Positions 32,850-45,492 of a stretch of DNA of 64,000 nt are shown here, piece by piece. A program made the translations under genes and the position numbers. Each line of letters starts with the position of its first letter. Position 1 is the stretch's first letter. Origin of the DNA: Cephalotus follicularis (Eukaryota; Streptophyta; Magnoliopsida; Oxalidales; Cephalotaceae). The DNA is taken from positions 186,001 through 250,000 of the forward strand of contig BDDD01002030.1 of the NCBI GenBank assembly GCA_001972305.1. Reading direction: 5' to 3'. Under the pieces are notes generated by a model that made no database searches, was not told where the DNA came from, and worked only from the letters and a program-made list of their open reading frames with translations.

Positions 32850-35564
32850 TGTAACACCCCCGGACGGCGAGAGTCTTCACAGGTCATAATAGAGATCATA
32901 ACTTAACAAAACATAATTGAACATAGCATAAATTAACTGAACATAACATAGGCATAACTTTATTAGCTAAAAATGTGGCGGTTATAACATATAAAAAAAA
33001 CATACTGAAAACTTAACATATCCAGAAAACTTAAAACATGTTCCAAGGGTCAATTATTAAATCATAAACCAAAAGTATCTTATTATTCATGACCAACTCT
33101 AACAGAAAACATAACAGGATCACACTCCAAAGGATCCTTGAAATAAATGTGGTCATCTCTCATTCACACTTTCCCCGCTGCTCCTGATAACCTGCTGCAT
33201 GGAAACAAAAACGCGGCTGAGCAAACCTCAGTACGGAAAAAGAATGTAAAACAATAATCGGTAATTTAAAAGCAGTAAGATTTCAATAAAACTCATAACA
33301 GAAATCTTAAACAGTAAATCATTTTAACGTTCATTTCATAATACCTAATTTCATAACATTTGAAACATATACGAACTGTTTTAAAATCACGATTTCATAA
33401 TATCATAATTCATACTCAGCCACATAACATATCACATATCAGAAACATATATGGCAAGGGAGGCGCTAATTCCACATGCCCATTAGAATTAAAGTGTACG
33501 GCACTACACAAGTCAATTCTCATATCATATCATATCACACATTGCATATCATATCACATATGTCATATACTAGAATCGATTCATAAGCCTCTATCATACA
33601 TAGCGGATCCATAAATACACATAATGGGATTTATTCATAACTTAAAAAGACACCGTAGACTAATCACACCGCTACGGAAGTGTCATGTCCCCGTGCCAGA
33701 CCTACAACATGCCTATGGTACGCCCCATAGGTGGGTACAATACTAAGTATTTAATCATTTCCCCAAACATGGATTTATCAAAATCAATTTAGAAACACAA
33801 AAAAGATACTTTTTCAAGACATATTGAAAATTCGTTCACAAACGATATCATAACTTATATTTCATAATCATAGTATCAACTCATTTATTTTCCACTATAA
33901 AGAGATGATCATTTCATAACATGTCGTAACTTACGTATAACGTCGGGAATATTGAATTCATAAAATGTCAAAACCGACTTTATTTTCCAGAACATATCAA
34001 ATTCATAAACATAACCGAGTTCATAAAACGAAGAACATATCATAAAAGCAAAACTGATTTTCGTTCGATTATACCAGATGGCCAAAGAGCGATAGAAATC
34101 CGTACGTTATGCATTCACAAAAGTACTTACGAAAAAATTGTTAATTCAAACTCCCGTTTGTAGCAAAACAATATAAAAGACACAAAACTATTCATATAAG
34201 GGTTTGAGAATCATTACAGACATAAAACAGATTCATTACAGTGTTTAGGATAGACCCATATTGATTCGAAGAACAAACGGATCAAAACAGTTGAAAACAT
34301 GAATTTTCTTGGCTAAACAGCTGACTGTTGCAGAGCACCAGTCGACTGAGGAAGCTTGGCAGTCGACTAATCATCAGGGCTAGTCGACTACTCAAAACGG
34401 ACTGCAGGTAGTTGGCTGTGATAGGGGTCCAGCTGAGTGTGCAAAGCAAGGCAGTCGACTGATTCATACAAACAATCGACTACACAAGGCTAGGCAGCCG
34501 ACTGTCAATAAGAACAGTCGACTGTTCTGGATGACAAAACAGCAAAAACTTAGAAATTTCAATACAGAAACTGTCCAAACATGTATAACTCTATACCATA
34601 GACATATGAACATATACATAAGAAATGATATGGCATTTGGACAGTAGGAAAAACATAGAATTGACATGATCCTATGACCAGTGGCTGTTTTCAAGGAAAA
34701 ACAAGGTGACTTCTAAACACATGCCTAAACTTTTATAATCCAATTTTACTGTCAAAAACCACATTCAGTTGCTAAGACTAGATTACAACTTATCCATGGT
34801 GCTAACAGGCTCAGGAACACAATGACAGAACATATAACTGCAGTAACCAAAACCAGTAAAACTTAGCAGCCTATATGCATAGAAAACCAAATAACAATGT
34901 TGAACAAACCATCACAGCAAGGATTACTAACCTGTAATGGTTTAACAGACACTGAAACAACAAGAAGAAAGACCACAAAACAATGTTAATTGGCTGTGAA
35001 CAGAAACAGAAGAGGAGAGAAAGCAAAACAATTACACAGCCTTAAAACCAGTGAAAGAAAAACATAACTCAATTGAAGAACAAGTATTGAGATTACAAAA
35101 CAAACCTGATTGGATGCAGAGACTGATCGAAGGACACAAAAAGAACTCCTATGTTGTGGAATTCGCAGTGGCTTTGTAAAGAGAAAGAGGATGACATATA
35201 ACAATGGTAATATCACTCTCTAAACGGAAATTGGAGACCAAAAACTGATTGATAGGGTAACAAGAGGATTTTTAGGATATACGAATGGAAACTAGGATTG
35301 AAATTGTGTGAGATGATAGAATTTTAAAAGTAATAAAATACAGATTTTTTTTTAATAAATAATTTAAGTTTTGAATAAAAGAATTATAATAAACATAATC
35401 CATACATACACATTCCCACATACTAACATAACCAACATTCTGGGTTGGTATCAGTCAGTCCAAAACACAGGGCACACGGACTTAATAACAAAAAGATTTA
35501 AAAAGCCCAAACACAAACAGATAAAAGTTCGTAAAACAGATATACGAATAACCAAGGTATTACA
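32850..35564 (-). repeat. 3' LTR of the Tekay-like element (2715 bp)
   Basis: Plus-strand ends TGTAACACCCCCGG and GGTATTACA, with a G-run polypurine tract on the element strand directly outside. Same family as 14224-16911, 40334-56182 and 61250-64000. It contains the conserved hairpin at 33712-33731 and a palindrome cluster at 34318-34526. Confidence 0.9.
34318..34526. repeat. CAGTCGACTG-type palindrome cluster in the Tekay 3' LTR
   Basis: About ten units, among them CAGCTGACTG, CAGTCGACTGAGG, TAGTCGACTA, CAATCGACTA, CAGCCGACTG and CAGTCGACTG, with the same spacing as in the other copies of this LTR. Confidence 0.85.
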
Positions 35565-35582
35565 TCCACCCCCCTCCCCCCT
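35565..35582 (-). other. Polypurine tract of the Tekay-like element
   Basis: On the element strand the run GGGGGGAGGGGGGTGGA stands directly before the LTR start TGTAATACC. It is the plus-strand primer of reverse transcription and fixes the identity of 32850-35564 as the 3' LTR. Confidence 0.85.
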
Positions 35583-35621
35583 AAAAAGGATTTTGTCCCG
35601 AAATCATAAACATACACATAC

Positions 35622-36870
35622 TTAAGTAAACAAATGCGGATATTGCTCCTGAATATGCTCCTCCAACTCCCAAGTGGCCTCACGTTTGGGATGGTTCCTC
35701 CATAAAACCTTCACAAAAGGAACGGTCTTGCTATGTGTCACCCGCTCTTGTTGACCCAGAATAGCCTTGGCCTCCTCGTCACAAGATAGGTCCTCTCGAA
35801 TACTGTCCAGAGGATAGTGAACCATATGCATGGGATAATACTGATAACCCCTCAATAGAGACACGTGGAACACGTTATGGACGTGTGATAGCTGTGGAGG
35901 CAAAGCTAACCGATATGCAACTGTGCCTACCTTTTCCAAAACTCCAAAAGGTCCAATATACTGTGGACTTAACTTTCGTTTCAGCCCAAAACGTCGGACT
36001 CCTTTCCAAGGTGAAACTTTTAAAACACATGTTCACCTACTTTGAACTTCAAGTCCCTCAAATGTCTGTTCGTATAACTCTTCTGTCGAGATTGAGCTGC
36101 ATTTAATCTCTCCCTTGCTATTGCCACTTTCTCTGTAGTGATCTGCACTAGCTCGGGTCCCTCGATAACTCGCTCTCCAACCTCATCCCAACATGTCGGA
36201 GCTCGACACTTCCTTCCATAAAGAGCTTCAAACGAAGCCATACGGATGCTAGCGTGCCAGCTGTTATTGTATGCAAACTCCACCAAGCTCAAATACTCGC
36301 CCCAGTTCCCAGTCCACTCTAAAGTACAAGAGCTCAACATATCCTCTAAGGTCTGGAAGGTCCTCTCAGTCTGTCCATTTGTCTGTGGATGGAAAGCTGT
36401 ACTGTAACTGAGCCTAGTACCCAAAGCTTTCTGGAATTCTTTCCAAAACCGCAAACTGAAACGGGGATCCCTATCCAAAACAATGGATACCGGAGTTCCA
36501 TGGAGTCTCACTATCTCCTGCTGAAACACTTCTACCAAACGATCCATAGAAAAGTCCTCTCGGATAGCCAAAAAGTGAGCCGATTTAGTCAATCGATCCA
36601 CTACTATCCAGATAGTATCGTTCCTTCTGAAAGTTCTCGGCAAACCCGTAACAAAGTTCATCGATAAGCTTTCCCATTTCCATACTGGAAATTCCAAGGG
36701 CTGTAACAAACCACTAGCATGCTGGTGCTCAATCTTTACCTACTGACAGATCAAACACCTCCCAACATACTCTGCTACATCCCTTGTCATTCCATTCCAC
36801 CAGAAGTTCTTCTTCAAGTCTCTATAAATTTTTGTAGAACCCAGATGTATAGAAAATGGAGAACTGTGTG
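35622..36870 (-). pseudogene. Tekay-like integrase with chromodomain-like C-terminus
   Basis: 36709-36020 is open: D-F-V-T-G-L-P, V-D-R-L-T-K-S-A-H-F, V-L-D-R-D-P-R-F and N-G-Q-T-E-R-T-F hold the D-D-E triad, followed by the GPY-type region. After a break, 35939-35622 gives V-F-H-V-S-L-L-R and then the tail [16 protein letters not shown], the chromodomain-type ending of Tekay/Del chromoviruses, which is thought to guide integration into heterochromatin. The zinc-binding N-terminus (36870-36720) is interrupted by stops. Confidence 0.85.
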
Positions 36871-36871
36871 C

Positions 36872-37726
36872 CTATGACAAAACAGCATCTTTGATAGAAG
36901 TATCTGTCGGAATACACAACCGATTACCCAACCATATCACACCATGCTCATCCACAGACTCTGAGTATTTACCCTTTTCAACATTCTGGACTAAGGCCCA
37001 AAGCTCACAATCATCACTCTGAGCTGTCTTAATCCAAGATACAATAGTAGGCTCAACATTCATTGCATAAACAAAACCTTCAGAACCCCGAACAAACATA
37101 TTCAAGTCCAACCGCTCCATATCGGCTATCAACTGCGGCTGAGTAAGCAAAGCCACTGCACTTCCAGAACTCTTCCGACTAAATGCATCAGCTACCACAT
37201 TTGCTTTACCATGGTGGTACTGAATATTTAGGTCATAGTCCTTCAGAAGCTCCAACCACATTCTCTAATGCATGTTCAACTCTTTCTGTGTAAAGATGTA
37301 CTTGAGACTCTTATGATCGGTAAAGACGTCACAAGTTTCTCCGCACAAGTAGTGCCTCCATATCTTCAACTCAAACACCACTGCTGCTAACTCGAGATCG
37401 TGTGTAGGATAGCTTACTTCATAAGGCTTTAACTGTCTTGATGCATAAGCCAGCACATGACCATGCTGCATTAAAACACACCCCAAACCCTTCTTTGAAG
37501 CATCGCTATAAATCAGGTATCCACCCGACCCAGATGGTAAACGAAGAATCGGTGCCGACACAAGACCATTGTTCTCTTTCTCGAAGCTTTCTTCTTGCTC
37601 TTCATTCCATTCAAACTTAGCTCCCTTTCTCATAAGCTGAGTCAGTGGTAAGGCTATAGAGGAATAACCTTCCACAAACCGCCTATAGTATCCAGCCAAA
37701 CCCAAAAAGTTCCTAATCTCCACCAC
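36872..37726 (-). pseudogene. Tekay-like RNase H and connection region
   Basis: 37726-37265 begins in the RT connection ([11 protein letters not shown]) and has the RNase H start [10 protein letters not shown] and A-S-R-Q-L-K-P-Y-E; a stop stands where W/R is expected after E-L-N-M-H. 37261-36872 continues with W-L-E-L-L-K-D-Y-D and a His-rich tether. Only one codon is broken between the two. Confidence 0.82.
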
Positions 37727-37862
37727 AGTGGTAGGTCTCGGCCATTAAGTAATAGCCTCAACTTTAGCAGGATCCACACAGATACCTTCAGCTATAACCA
37801 TATGACCCAAAAAATGCCACCTGTTCCAACCAGAATTCACACTTTGAAAACTTCGCATATAG

Positions 37863-38336
37863 CTAATTCTTCCTCAGAATACCTAGCACTATACGAAGCT
37901 GTTCTTCGTGTTCTTCCTTCGACTTGGAATACACAAGGATGTCATCTATGAACACAATCACAAACTGATCCAAGTACTCATGAAACACCCGATTCATCAG
38001 ATCCATGAAAACTGTCGGCGCATTAGTAAGTCCGAACGGCATCACCAGAAACTCATAATACCCATACAGAGTACGAAAATCAGTTTTAGGCACATCTTCA
38101 TCCTTTATCCGTTGCTGATGGTATCCCGATCTCAAATCAATCATAGAGAAATACCAAGCACCTTGGAGTTGATCAAACAAGTCATCAATCCTAGAACAAG
38201 GGTATTTATTCCAAACAGTAATACGATTCCGCTCTCTGTAGTCTATGTATAGCCTCGTAGACCCATCTTTCTTCTTCACAAAAAGAACCGGAGCATCCCA
38301 CGGTGAAACACTAGGCCGAATGAAACCCCGATCCAA
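37863..38336 (-). pseudogene. Tekay-like reverse transcriptase core
   Basis: Open for 157 codons: [41 protein letters not shown] and the catalytic [10 protein letters not shown]. The fingers-palm core is intact; stops flank it on both sides. Confidence 0.85.
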
Positions 38337-38342
38337 CAGCTC

Positions 38343-38990
38343 TTACAACTGTTCCTTCAGCTCCTGTAACTCAAGTGGTGCCATCCTATATGGTGCCTTA
38401 GATATAGGTACCGCTCCAGGAATGAGCTCAATGGTAAACTCCAGTTCCCGTTGCGGTGGCAAACCCGGTAACTCCTCCGGAAACACATCTGCAAACTCCC
38501 GAACCACAGGATAGTATTCAAGGCAAGGCTCAACCTTAGAGACTTCCTTCGCAAAAGCTAGGAAACCCTCAGCACCCTTAGCCACCAGGTTCCGAGCCTT
38601 CAAAGCAGAAATAACCTTCACTTCTTTTCTTGGCTGTGAATTCTGATAAATAAAATCAACTCTATCCACATCCCCAAACAGAATCCTTCGAGCGTGACAA
38701 CCAATCATAGCTCGATGGCGATCCAACCAGTTCATACCCAGAATAACGTCAAAGTCATACATATCAATAGGTAGAAGATCCGCATCACGAATCCGATCAT
38801 CAAAAATAAGAGGACAAGCATAAAAACACTAAGATATCACAACAGATGTACCCTTAGGGGTCGAAAGAACCAAAGCTAGATCAAGCAACTGTGAAGGCAT
38901 ACTAAGATGTCGAACAAAAGACCTCGCTAAAATCGAGTGGGTCGATCCAGTATCATATAAAACATAAGCCCTACGGTTTCAAACAGAAAT
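38343..38990 (-). pseudogene. Tekay-like aspartic protease and RT N-terminus
   Basis: Near 38960 the minus strand reads V-L-Y-D-T-G-S-T-H-S, an intact protease active site. The domain closes with V-I-L-G-M-N-W-L in 38762-38343. A stop stands between the two parts near 38830. The rest of this frame leads into RT. Confidence 0.78.
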
Positions 38991-39039
38991 AAAGCCCAGA
39001 ATAGTACCTGGTGCATTAGCATCCTACTGTGTCGTGATA

Positions 39040-40164
39040 GAAAAAACACGACCTCCCACATTGCGTTGTCTATATTCTGCATTGTTTCCCCTCCTATCCT
39101 TCGCAAGAGGATCAGGACAATCCTTCACAAAATACCCCTTCTGTCCATATACAAAACAGGCCCCGATGGCCTTATAGCACACTCCCACTGGATGCTATCT
39201 ACCATAAGTATCACACTTGGCAATCTGAACATCCCCAGCTTCATGTGTTTGCTTCTGGTCATTACCGGGCTGTCACTGTCCCCGGTTATCATTTCTCCTT
39301 CCTCGTTTGCCATTTCTATTCTTGCCATGCTGTCCAGAACCTTGCCCCTGAGAAACTCTCATATTTCTCTTCTTATCATTTTTCTGCCGAGCTGCCTGGA
39401 AGTCTAGCCTCTACAGTTCTATAATCTTTTATGCATTAGCCACTTCAGAAACATCAGCAAACCTGGTATTAATCAGCTTACCATAGAGCTGATAGTGCAG
39501 CTTCCACTTGAACTTCTCAGCCTGCTCCAGTGTTGTCCCCTGCCGCGGACCCAGGAAAACCAGCAAGCCTAGTGAAACGGGTCAGAAACTATGTTACCGA
39601 TTCTCCATCCTTCTGTCTTGTATTTATGAACTCCCTGGCATAAGCCTCCTTATCAGCAGCGGGAAAATACTGCTGATAGAAGACTTCACAGAACTCTGAC
39701 CAAGTCAAAGCGTCAATATAGTTACCACCTTTAGCCAATCCCAGAGTCTTCCACCACTTCTGAGCATCACCCTCAAGCTTGTAAGTTGCTAACCTAACCT
39801 TCTGCTCGTTACCACAACCAAGCACATCAAAGATCTTGTCCATATGCGCAATCCAATGCTCAGCTTCCACAAGAGTCACGGCTGAGCTAAAAACCTGCGG
39901 CCTTTGTTTCTGGAACCGCTCAAGCCAGATATAAACAGGTGTATCAGTCCTGTCCCCTCTTTCCCTTTCCAACTGAACATCAGTTGGAGCATTCTCCTCA
40001 CCAACTGGCTCCCTACGGCCTTGTTCCTGATTCTGCTGATCCATCACACGTCGTACCTCCTAAGCGACTGCCTGACATACCAACTCTTCCATTGAAGGAT
40101 CATTTTTGACTTCCTAAGCCTCAACTGGTACAGTCCTCCAAGAAGCGTTCCTTGTTCGTGCCAT
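39040..40164 (-). pseudogene. Tekay-like gag with CCHC knuckle
   Basis: The ATG at 40164 starts M-A-R-T-R-N-A-S-W-R and meets stops at codons that look like former CAG/CAA. 40047-39589 is open with the Retrotrans_gag block (W-I-A-H-M-D-K-I-F, L-E-G-D-A-Q-K-W-W, F-Y-Q-Q-Y-F-P). A knuckle-like region near 39200-39100 reads G-A-C-F-V-Y-G-Q-K-G-Y, with Cys and His positions changed to Tyr. Confidence 0.78.
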
Positions 40165-40315
40165 CTACGAAAAGATACTCAAAACATGAAACACAAAAAG
40201 AAAACAGAAACAAAAATAGAAAACATATCAAACTGACCATAACGAAAAAGCCTAACCCAGAGTCTACCCAATCTCACAGGTCAAAGCCAGTTAGGTCTTC
40301 TAAGGAAACAAACCT

Positions 40316-40333
40316 CTCTTTGATACCATAATC
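40316..40333 (-). other. Primer binding site of the Tekay-like element
   Basis: The minus strand reads ATTATGGTATCAAAGAG after the LTR end. TGGTATCA matches the initiator tRNA-Met 3' end, the usual primer of Tekay elements. Confidence 0.75.
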
Positions 40334-40476
40334 TATAACACCCCCGGACGACAAGAGTTGTCACAGGTTATAATACATATCATAACTTAACAAAACATAG
40401 TTGAACATAGCGTAACTTAACTGAACATAACATAACATAGGCATAACTTTATTAGCTAAAAACATGGCGGTTATAA
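40334..40476 (-). repeat. Tekay 5' LTR, piece 1 of 3 (inner end)
   Basis: Starts TATAACACCCCCGG on the plus strand, where the 3' LTR has TGTAACACCCCCGG, so the terminal dinucleotide has mutated. Homology to 32850-32990 runs up to GGTTATAA, where the Athila-type LTR is inserted. Confidence 0.88.
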
Positions 40477-42109
40477 TGTTCAAGTAAAAAGAATGTTTCA
40501 AAATTTATAGCCGCAAGTGCACGGATCATACAGTAACGGGTCGAACGCAGGGAAACGATAAACTAGTTATAATATATCCAACCTAGGCGAAGTATACCAA
40601 GTTTTGAGATAAACTATCAAACTAATGAGTAGAAGCTAAGAAAATATATAATTAAAAAGTGGTTTTAGGGTATAGAAACTCACCATAGATTGTATTGAAC
40701 AATTCCATTTTATTGAACAATCATACCTTGATAATCAGCGGTAGCTAGGTCGATACGGAGTGCGACGGTGATGACAAGATGTAAGGCCCCAAATTTTATA
40801 AATAATTATTTTAATATTGGCACATTGTATGGCCATATTGAGCCGATGGAGCCCGAATTAATAAAAGGCATCGCGTATTGGAGCCGCAAATCATAAGGCC
40901 CAAAAGGATTAATAAAGCTCATTTTTTTATGCGCGACAATAAGTCCCTGTGTTCGCATTTTTATTGCGATTATTTTGGTACCCGTTCGGATAATTAATAT
41001 TGCCAATTGCGGATTAAACGGGATCCATGCCTTAGTATTTTGGCTGGTAAATACTAAAGGAGAGACAAAAGACTAAAAGAAAAAAAAAAGAAAAAAAAAG
41101 AATAGAAAACAACACTCGGGCGCATAAGGCGCCCGTGTGTTAAGAAAGAAGGCAGACGGGGGAGAGAGTGAGACAGTGGGAGAGAGACGCCGGAGAAGAT
41201 GACGGCGCAGGCGCCAGACCGGGAAAGCGAGCGGCGCGACTTCACCCACGGTAATCTCCTCTTTCTCTTCTTCCTTTTCTCTTTCTTTCTTCTCCCTGAC
41301 ATCGCCACTGTCACGCGCTGCTGTGCGTTCCACCGCCGGTTAGTGTTACGGGAAGGTCCGATCTTCACCTAGGAGGCCGGCTACACCTATTTCAGTGACC
41401 GATTTGGCCCCATTCAGCCAGAAACGGCCGGATTCAAACTGGCAAGTTGACTTAGTGGAGCCAACTCACTGTCTCCTGAGACCACGCAATGTGCACCGAG
41501 TTTCTGCGAGTTAAGGCTGGTAGTGTGTTTATATGATGGTTGTGATGCGTTTTATGGTGTTGGCCAGAGCTGAGGATGACTGGCGAGTCAACTCAGTGAG
41601 TTGAACTCATTAAACGGTCGTGACAGCGCGTTTCACGGCGAGTCACGGCGAGACTCTGGCAGTGACGCGTAGAATTGATGATTGTTAGGCGATTTTGGGT
41701 GGAGACCGAAGCTGTGGTTGACCGGCGAGTTGACTCACTGTCGGCCGTGACAGCGCGTCTCACGACGAGTCACGGTGAGCCTCCGATGGTTTTCAACACA
41801 TCGTCCAATGTGGAACCTGTTTTTGGGTTTCGCTGGAGCTAAATTAGTTGGCCGAAAACTGGTCGAAGCTCCGATGACGGCTGTGCTTGGTTTCCGTGCG
41901 TAGAGTGTAACGGAAATGTGTTGTGCATGCAGGATAAAGGAAATGATCAAGGATGAGCAAAACGATCAAGGATAGAGGATTTCCGAGCTTTACGAGCTCA
42001 GTTGCTAAGAGGTAGGTTATATTATTGCTTGCGTTACATTCATGCATTCTAAATGATTATTTGGATTGATATGTGTACGAATTGTACTTGCATGGATGCA
42101 TGATTGTAT

Positions 42110-42119
<10 letters not shown>

Positions 42120-42140
<21 letters not shown>

Positions 42141-42141
42141 C
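42120..42141. repeat. (TA)n microsatellite
   Basis: A run of ATATAT inside the TGTAAGGCCCC-family LTR. It corresponds to the right edge of the N gap in the other copy and may explain that assembly break. Confidence 0.8.
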
Positions 42142-42333
42142 AAGTATACGGATGGATATGGATATTGCATATGACACACGATATAAGGGTTCGATATTGA
42201 ATTAAGAGGAGATGAGTTCTAGCCTTCTCTTAATTCACGGGCTATGGGATGAATTTTAAAAGGCTTTGAACTGTTTGGACATAGTTCCAATGATTTACGA
42301 ACACTTTTGCAAACTGTATTTTCTATCAAAACT

Positions 42334-42546
42334 GTCGACACTTTATGCTTTCAAAACCAAACTCGTCGACGCTTTCATATCTTAAACTGAGTAGTCGATG
42401 TTTTATACTTATGCTTTCTAAACCTTTCGACGCTCTTATGAGTTAAACCAAACAGTCAACGCCTTATGCTTTAAAACAAACCATTGACGCTTTATACTTG
42501 TGCTTTTTAAAACTGTTGACGCCCGGGGCTAAGCATCGACGCTTAG
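42334..42546. repeat. GTCGACGCTT-type palindrome cluster in the inner LTR
   Basis: About eight units, paralogous to 26950-27185. One unit has changed to TTTCGACGCTC, and several TCGA centres to TCAA or TTGA, suggesting decay of CpG sites. Confidence 0.8.
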
Positions 42547-43199
42547 TGCCCTATTCAGCCCAAACACACTGTTTTACATGGTTTTTCATCCAAAATGGTT
42601 TTATCTTCAACCGGATTCCATAGAAAGCCTCCCTAAGGCTTTGTAACCTATGGAAATCCTTATGTATCACTTTTGATCTCTAAATCGATGTTCAAAGTGA
42701 AGTTTTAAGGAAAGTACTCAATAAAAGAGTTTTACGCAAATGGTTTCTAAATGGTTTTCAAAATGGTCAGGATAGTTTCATTGGGATATCGAGACGCAGA
42801 TATGTTATTTGGACTTCCTCTCCATTGTTTTATAGATTTTAAAATGGTCAGGTGCTTCCATTGGGACATCTGGGCACGGATACTCCCATTCGGACTCCCT
42901 TTCCATTCGTTATAACTTCGATAGGGACCAACTAAATGATATATGAAAAATTGATTACAAAATGGATTATGGACACAAAATGGCCATTGAATATGAAACA
43001 AAATGACTCATGATTACGGAAATGATATTACATGTTTTGACGGATGTGGATCCCATGAGATCCTTTACAAAATGGTCCCTATTATTTAAAACACACATGA
43101 TTTTAGGTCACAACTATGGGATGGATTATTGATTGTATTGTATGAGACTAACGAGATAACCCATTCCTGACTTTCATTTCCGTCATGAATGTCATGAAT

Positions 43200-43480
43200 G
43201 TTAGACCACAGTTTATACCACATTGTGATCACGGACCATACAAAAGAGCTTACCTCACCTTGTGGTTAACTATTATGTACAGTGCTTACCTCACATTGTG
43301 ATTGCGGACCATACAAAAGAGTTTACCTCACATTGTGATTGCAGACCATTATGTACAGTGCTTACCTCACATTGTGATTGCGGACCATACAAAAGAGTTT
43401 ACCTCACATTGTGATTGCGGACCATTATGTACAGGACTACCTCACATCGTGGTGCGGACCATACAAAAGAGCTTACCCCA
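43200..43480. repeat. GATTGCGGACCAT minisatellite in the inner LTR
   Basis: Alternating units ending CATACAAAAGAG and CATTATGTACAG, six to seven in total, arranged differently from the array at 27850-28085. Confidence 0.8.
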
Positions 43481-45209
43481 TGTTGTTAGAAGACCAATAT
43501 GAATTATGATACGACACCGTGGTTAGTGTTATCTCATTCCTTACATCTCCACGACACCAAAAGTGCATCGAGGGTGGGATGGACCCTGTGGAATGATTGT
43601 CCCTATGATTGATATGGATTGATATATGGATTGTCTGCAGGCCTATGGTCTTTTATGTGATTAGGACCTGCCCAGTATACCACTGCTTAGGGACAGGTGG
43701 TATATTGACGTCGTCCGCAATTGTCATTTGTGCACATGACATACCATACATATATATATTATACTGTTGCAGGCATATCACCATTATGCTGATGCACTAC
43801 ATGACATACATTGATATATTGTTACACGCATACACTATTATACTGTTACATGCATAGCATAGTATACCGACACGACATTATGTCGCTGACCCATTTCCCC
43901 TGTGTGCGGAATGGGTCAGGCTCAGGCACAGGTGATGGATTGCAACAAGGTAAGCTGGGAAGGACAGGTTTTCTATAACAGCTTTTGTTAGCCAATTGTA
44001 TATGGAGTTGCTTGTATTTGGATTTGTTTATATGAGTTGAATATAAGAGTTGTAAAGAAAAGGGAATCATGTTTATGATTAAATGAACTGTACTGATATG
44101 TTAGACTTGTTATGTATAAGAGACAGATCTAAAGATATATTAGAGATGTTTTATTTCAGCTATCGACCTGCCGACATCTGGCAGTGCTTATGATATGGGT
44201 GTTGATGTAAAAGATATAGACAGGACAGCCCTATTGTGATAAACTGATGTTTCCTCCTTTGGGAGTGTGGTTGTTGAGGGCTGAGCCCGTATATATACAT
44301 AAACTGCTGATTCCTCCTTCGGGAGTGTTGATATATAAATTGAGTTTTCCTTTACAGGGGGTTTAGTCCTATAAACGAATACTTCATGCCGAAATTTCGG
44401 GAGATTTTAAGAGTTAGTTTTATTTGATTTGATTAATTCCGCTGATGTATATATGATTCTTCCGCTTATATGACTTTGATTTAAAGTTTTAAATTTATAG
44501 CACTTTTTGGAGTATGAATTATATGATTAAACGGACTGAAGGGAATGTATCTCGCGCGTCGGATCGTGGGATAAACTATCAAACTAATGAATAGAAGCTA
44601 AGAAAATATATAATTAAAAGGCGGCTTTAGGGTATAGAAACTCACCGTAGATTGTATTGAACAATTCCATTTAATTGAACGATCATACCTTGATAATCAG
44701 CGGCAGCTAGGTCGATATGGAGTGCGACGGTGATGACAAGACGTATGAGTAGACATGCTAGGTCTATACGAAGTACGGCAACGGCGGCAAGACGTATGAG
44801 TAGACATGCTAGGTCTATACGAAGTGTGTTCGTTGTGACAAATCGTATGAGTAGACTCTGTTGATTAAGCACCATTTATTCACCAACTTTCAGCTTCACC
44901 GACAAGATGTTTGTGGATTTTAATCAGACAGACAAAGTGTGTGCGAAGGCAGAAATATTGAAGAACAAATCAAATATTCAAGGATTTTTATTGATGGAAT
45001 TGAAACAATAACAATCTAGTCTTTGTTCTTCCCCAAAACCTTAAAAAGTTTAACTACTAAACATTGTGAAACAAAACTAAAATTGATAGTACTTTCTTTG
45101 GCCGGCCATGTATTGTTTTTGTACTACAAAACTGATCAAAAACGGAAATAAAGCAATCCTAGTTACAAAATCTGGCAAAAAATCTAACTTTCTATTTCTG
45201 CTGCAGAAG

Positions 45210-45492
45210 AAGACGTCGATGTCTTTTGGTAAAAATCGTGTTTTGCTGAGATGCGCGTGAAAGACGTCGATCCCTTAGATGAAAGACATCGATGTCTTTT
45301 GTTCCAAAAGTTACAGGTCGATTTTGCTCAAAGACGTCGATCCCTGTGATGAAAGATGTTGATGCCTTTTTCATAGCTCTTGAAGGTAAGTTGCAATTCC
45401 CAGAAAAGACGTCAATCCTTAACAAAAGACGTCGACGTGTTTATTGTAAACCCAGAAAAGACGTCGATCCCTATGAAAGACATCGACGCGTT
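45210..45492. repeat. GACGTCGATG-type palindrome cluster in the Athila-type LTR
   Basis: About nine units: GACGTCGATGTC, GACGTCGATCCC, GACATCGATGTC, GACGTCGACGTG, GACATCGACGCG. Unit type and the alternation with GGGATCGA forms match the Sirevirus LTR cluster at 3506-4042. The sister Athila LTR at 52672-54283 has no such units at the matching place. Confidence 0.85.

Larger units (their letters stand above)
40780..44570 (+). mobile_element. TGTAAGGCCCC-family LTR inside the Athila-type solo LTR
   Basis: Starts TGTAAGGCCCC and follows the LTR at 25900-29289 to GTCGGATCGTGGG, but lacks the last roughly 29 bases including the CA end. The right edge runs directly into a second copy of Athila LTR sequence, so the right boundary is a recombination point, not an insertion end. 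About 3.8 kb, with no N gap. Confidence 0.85.
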
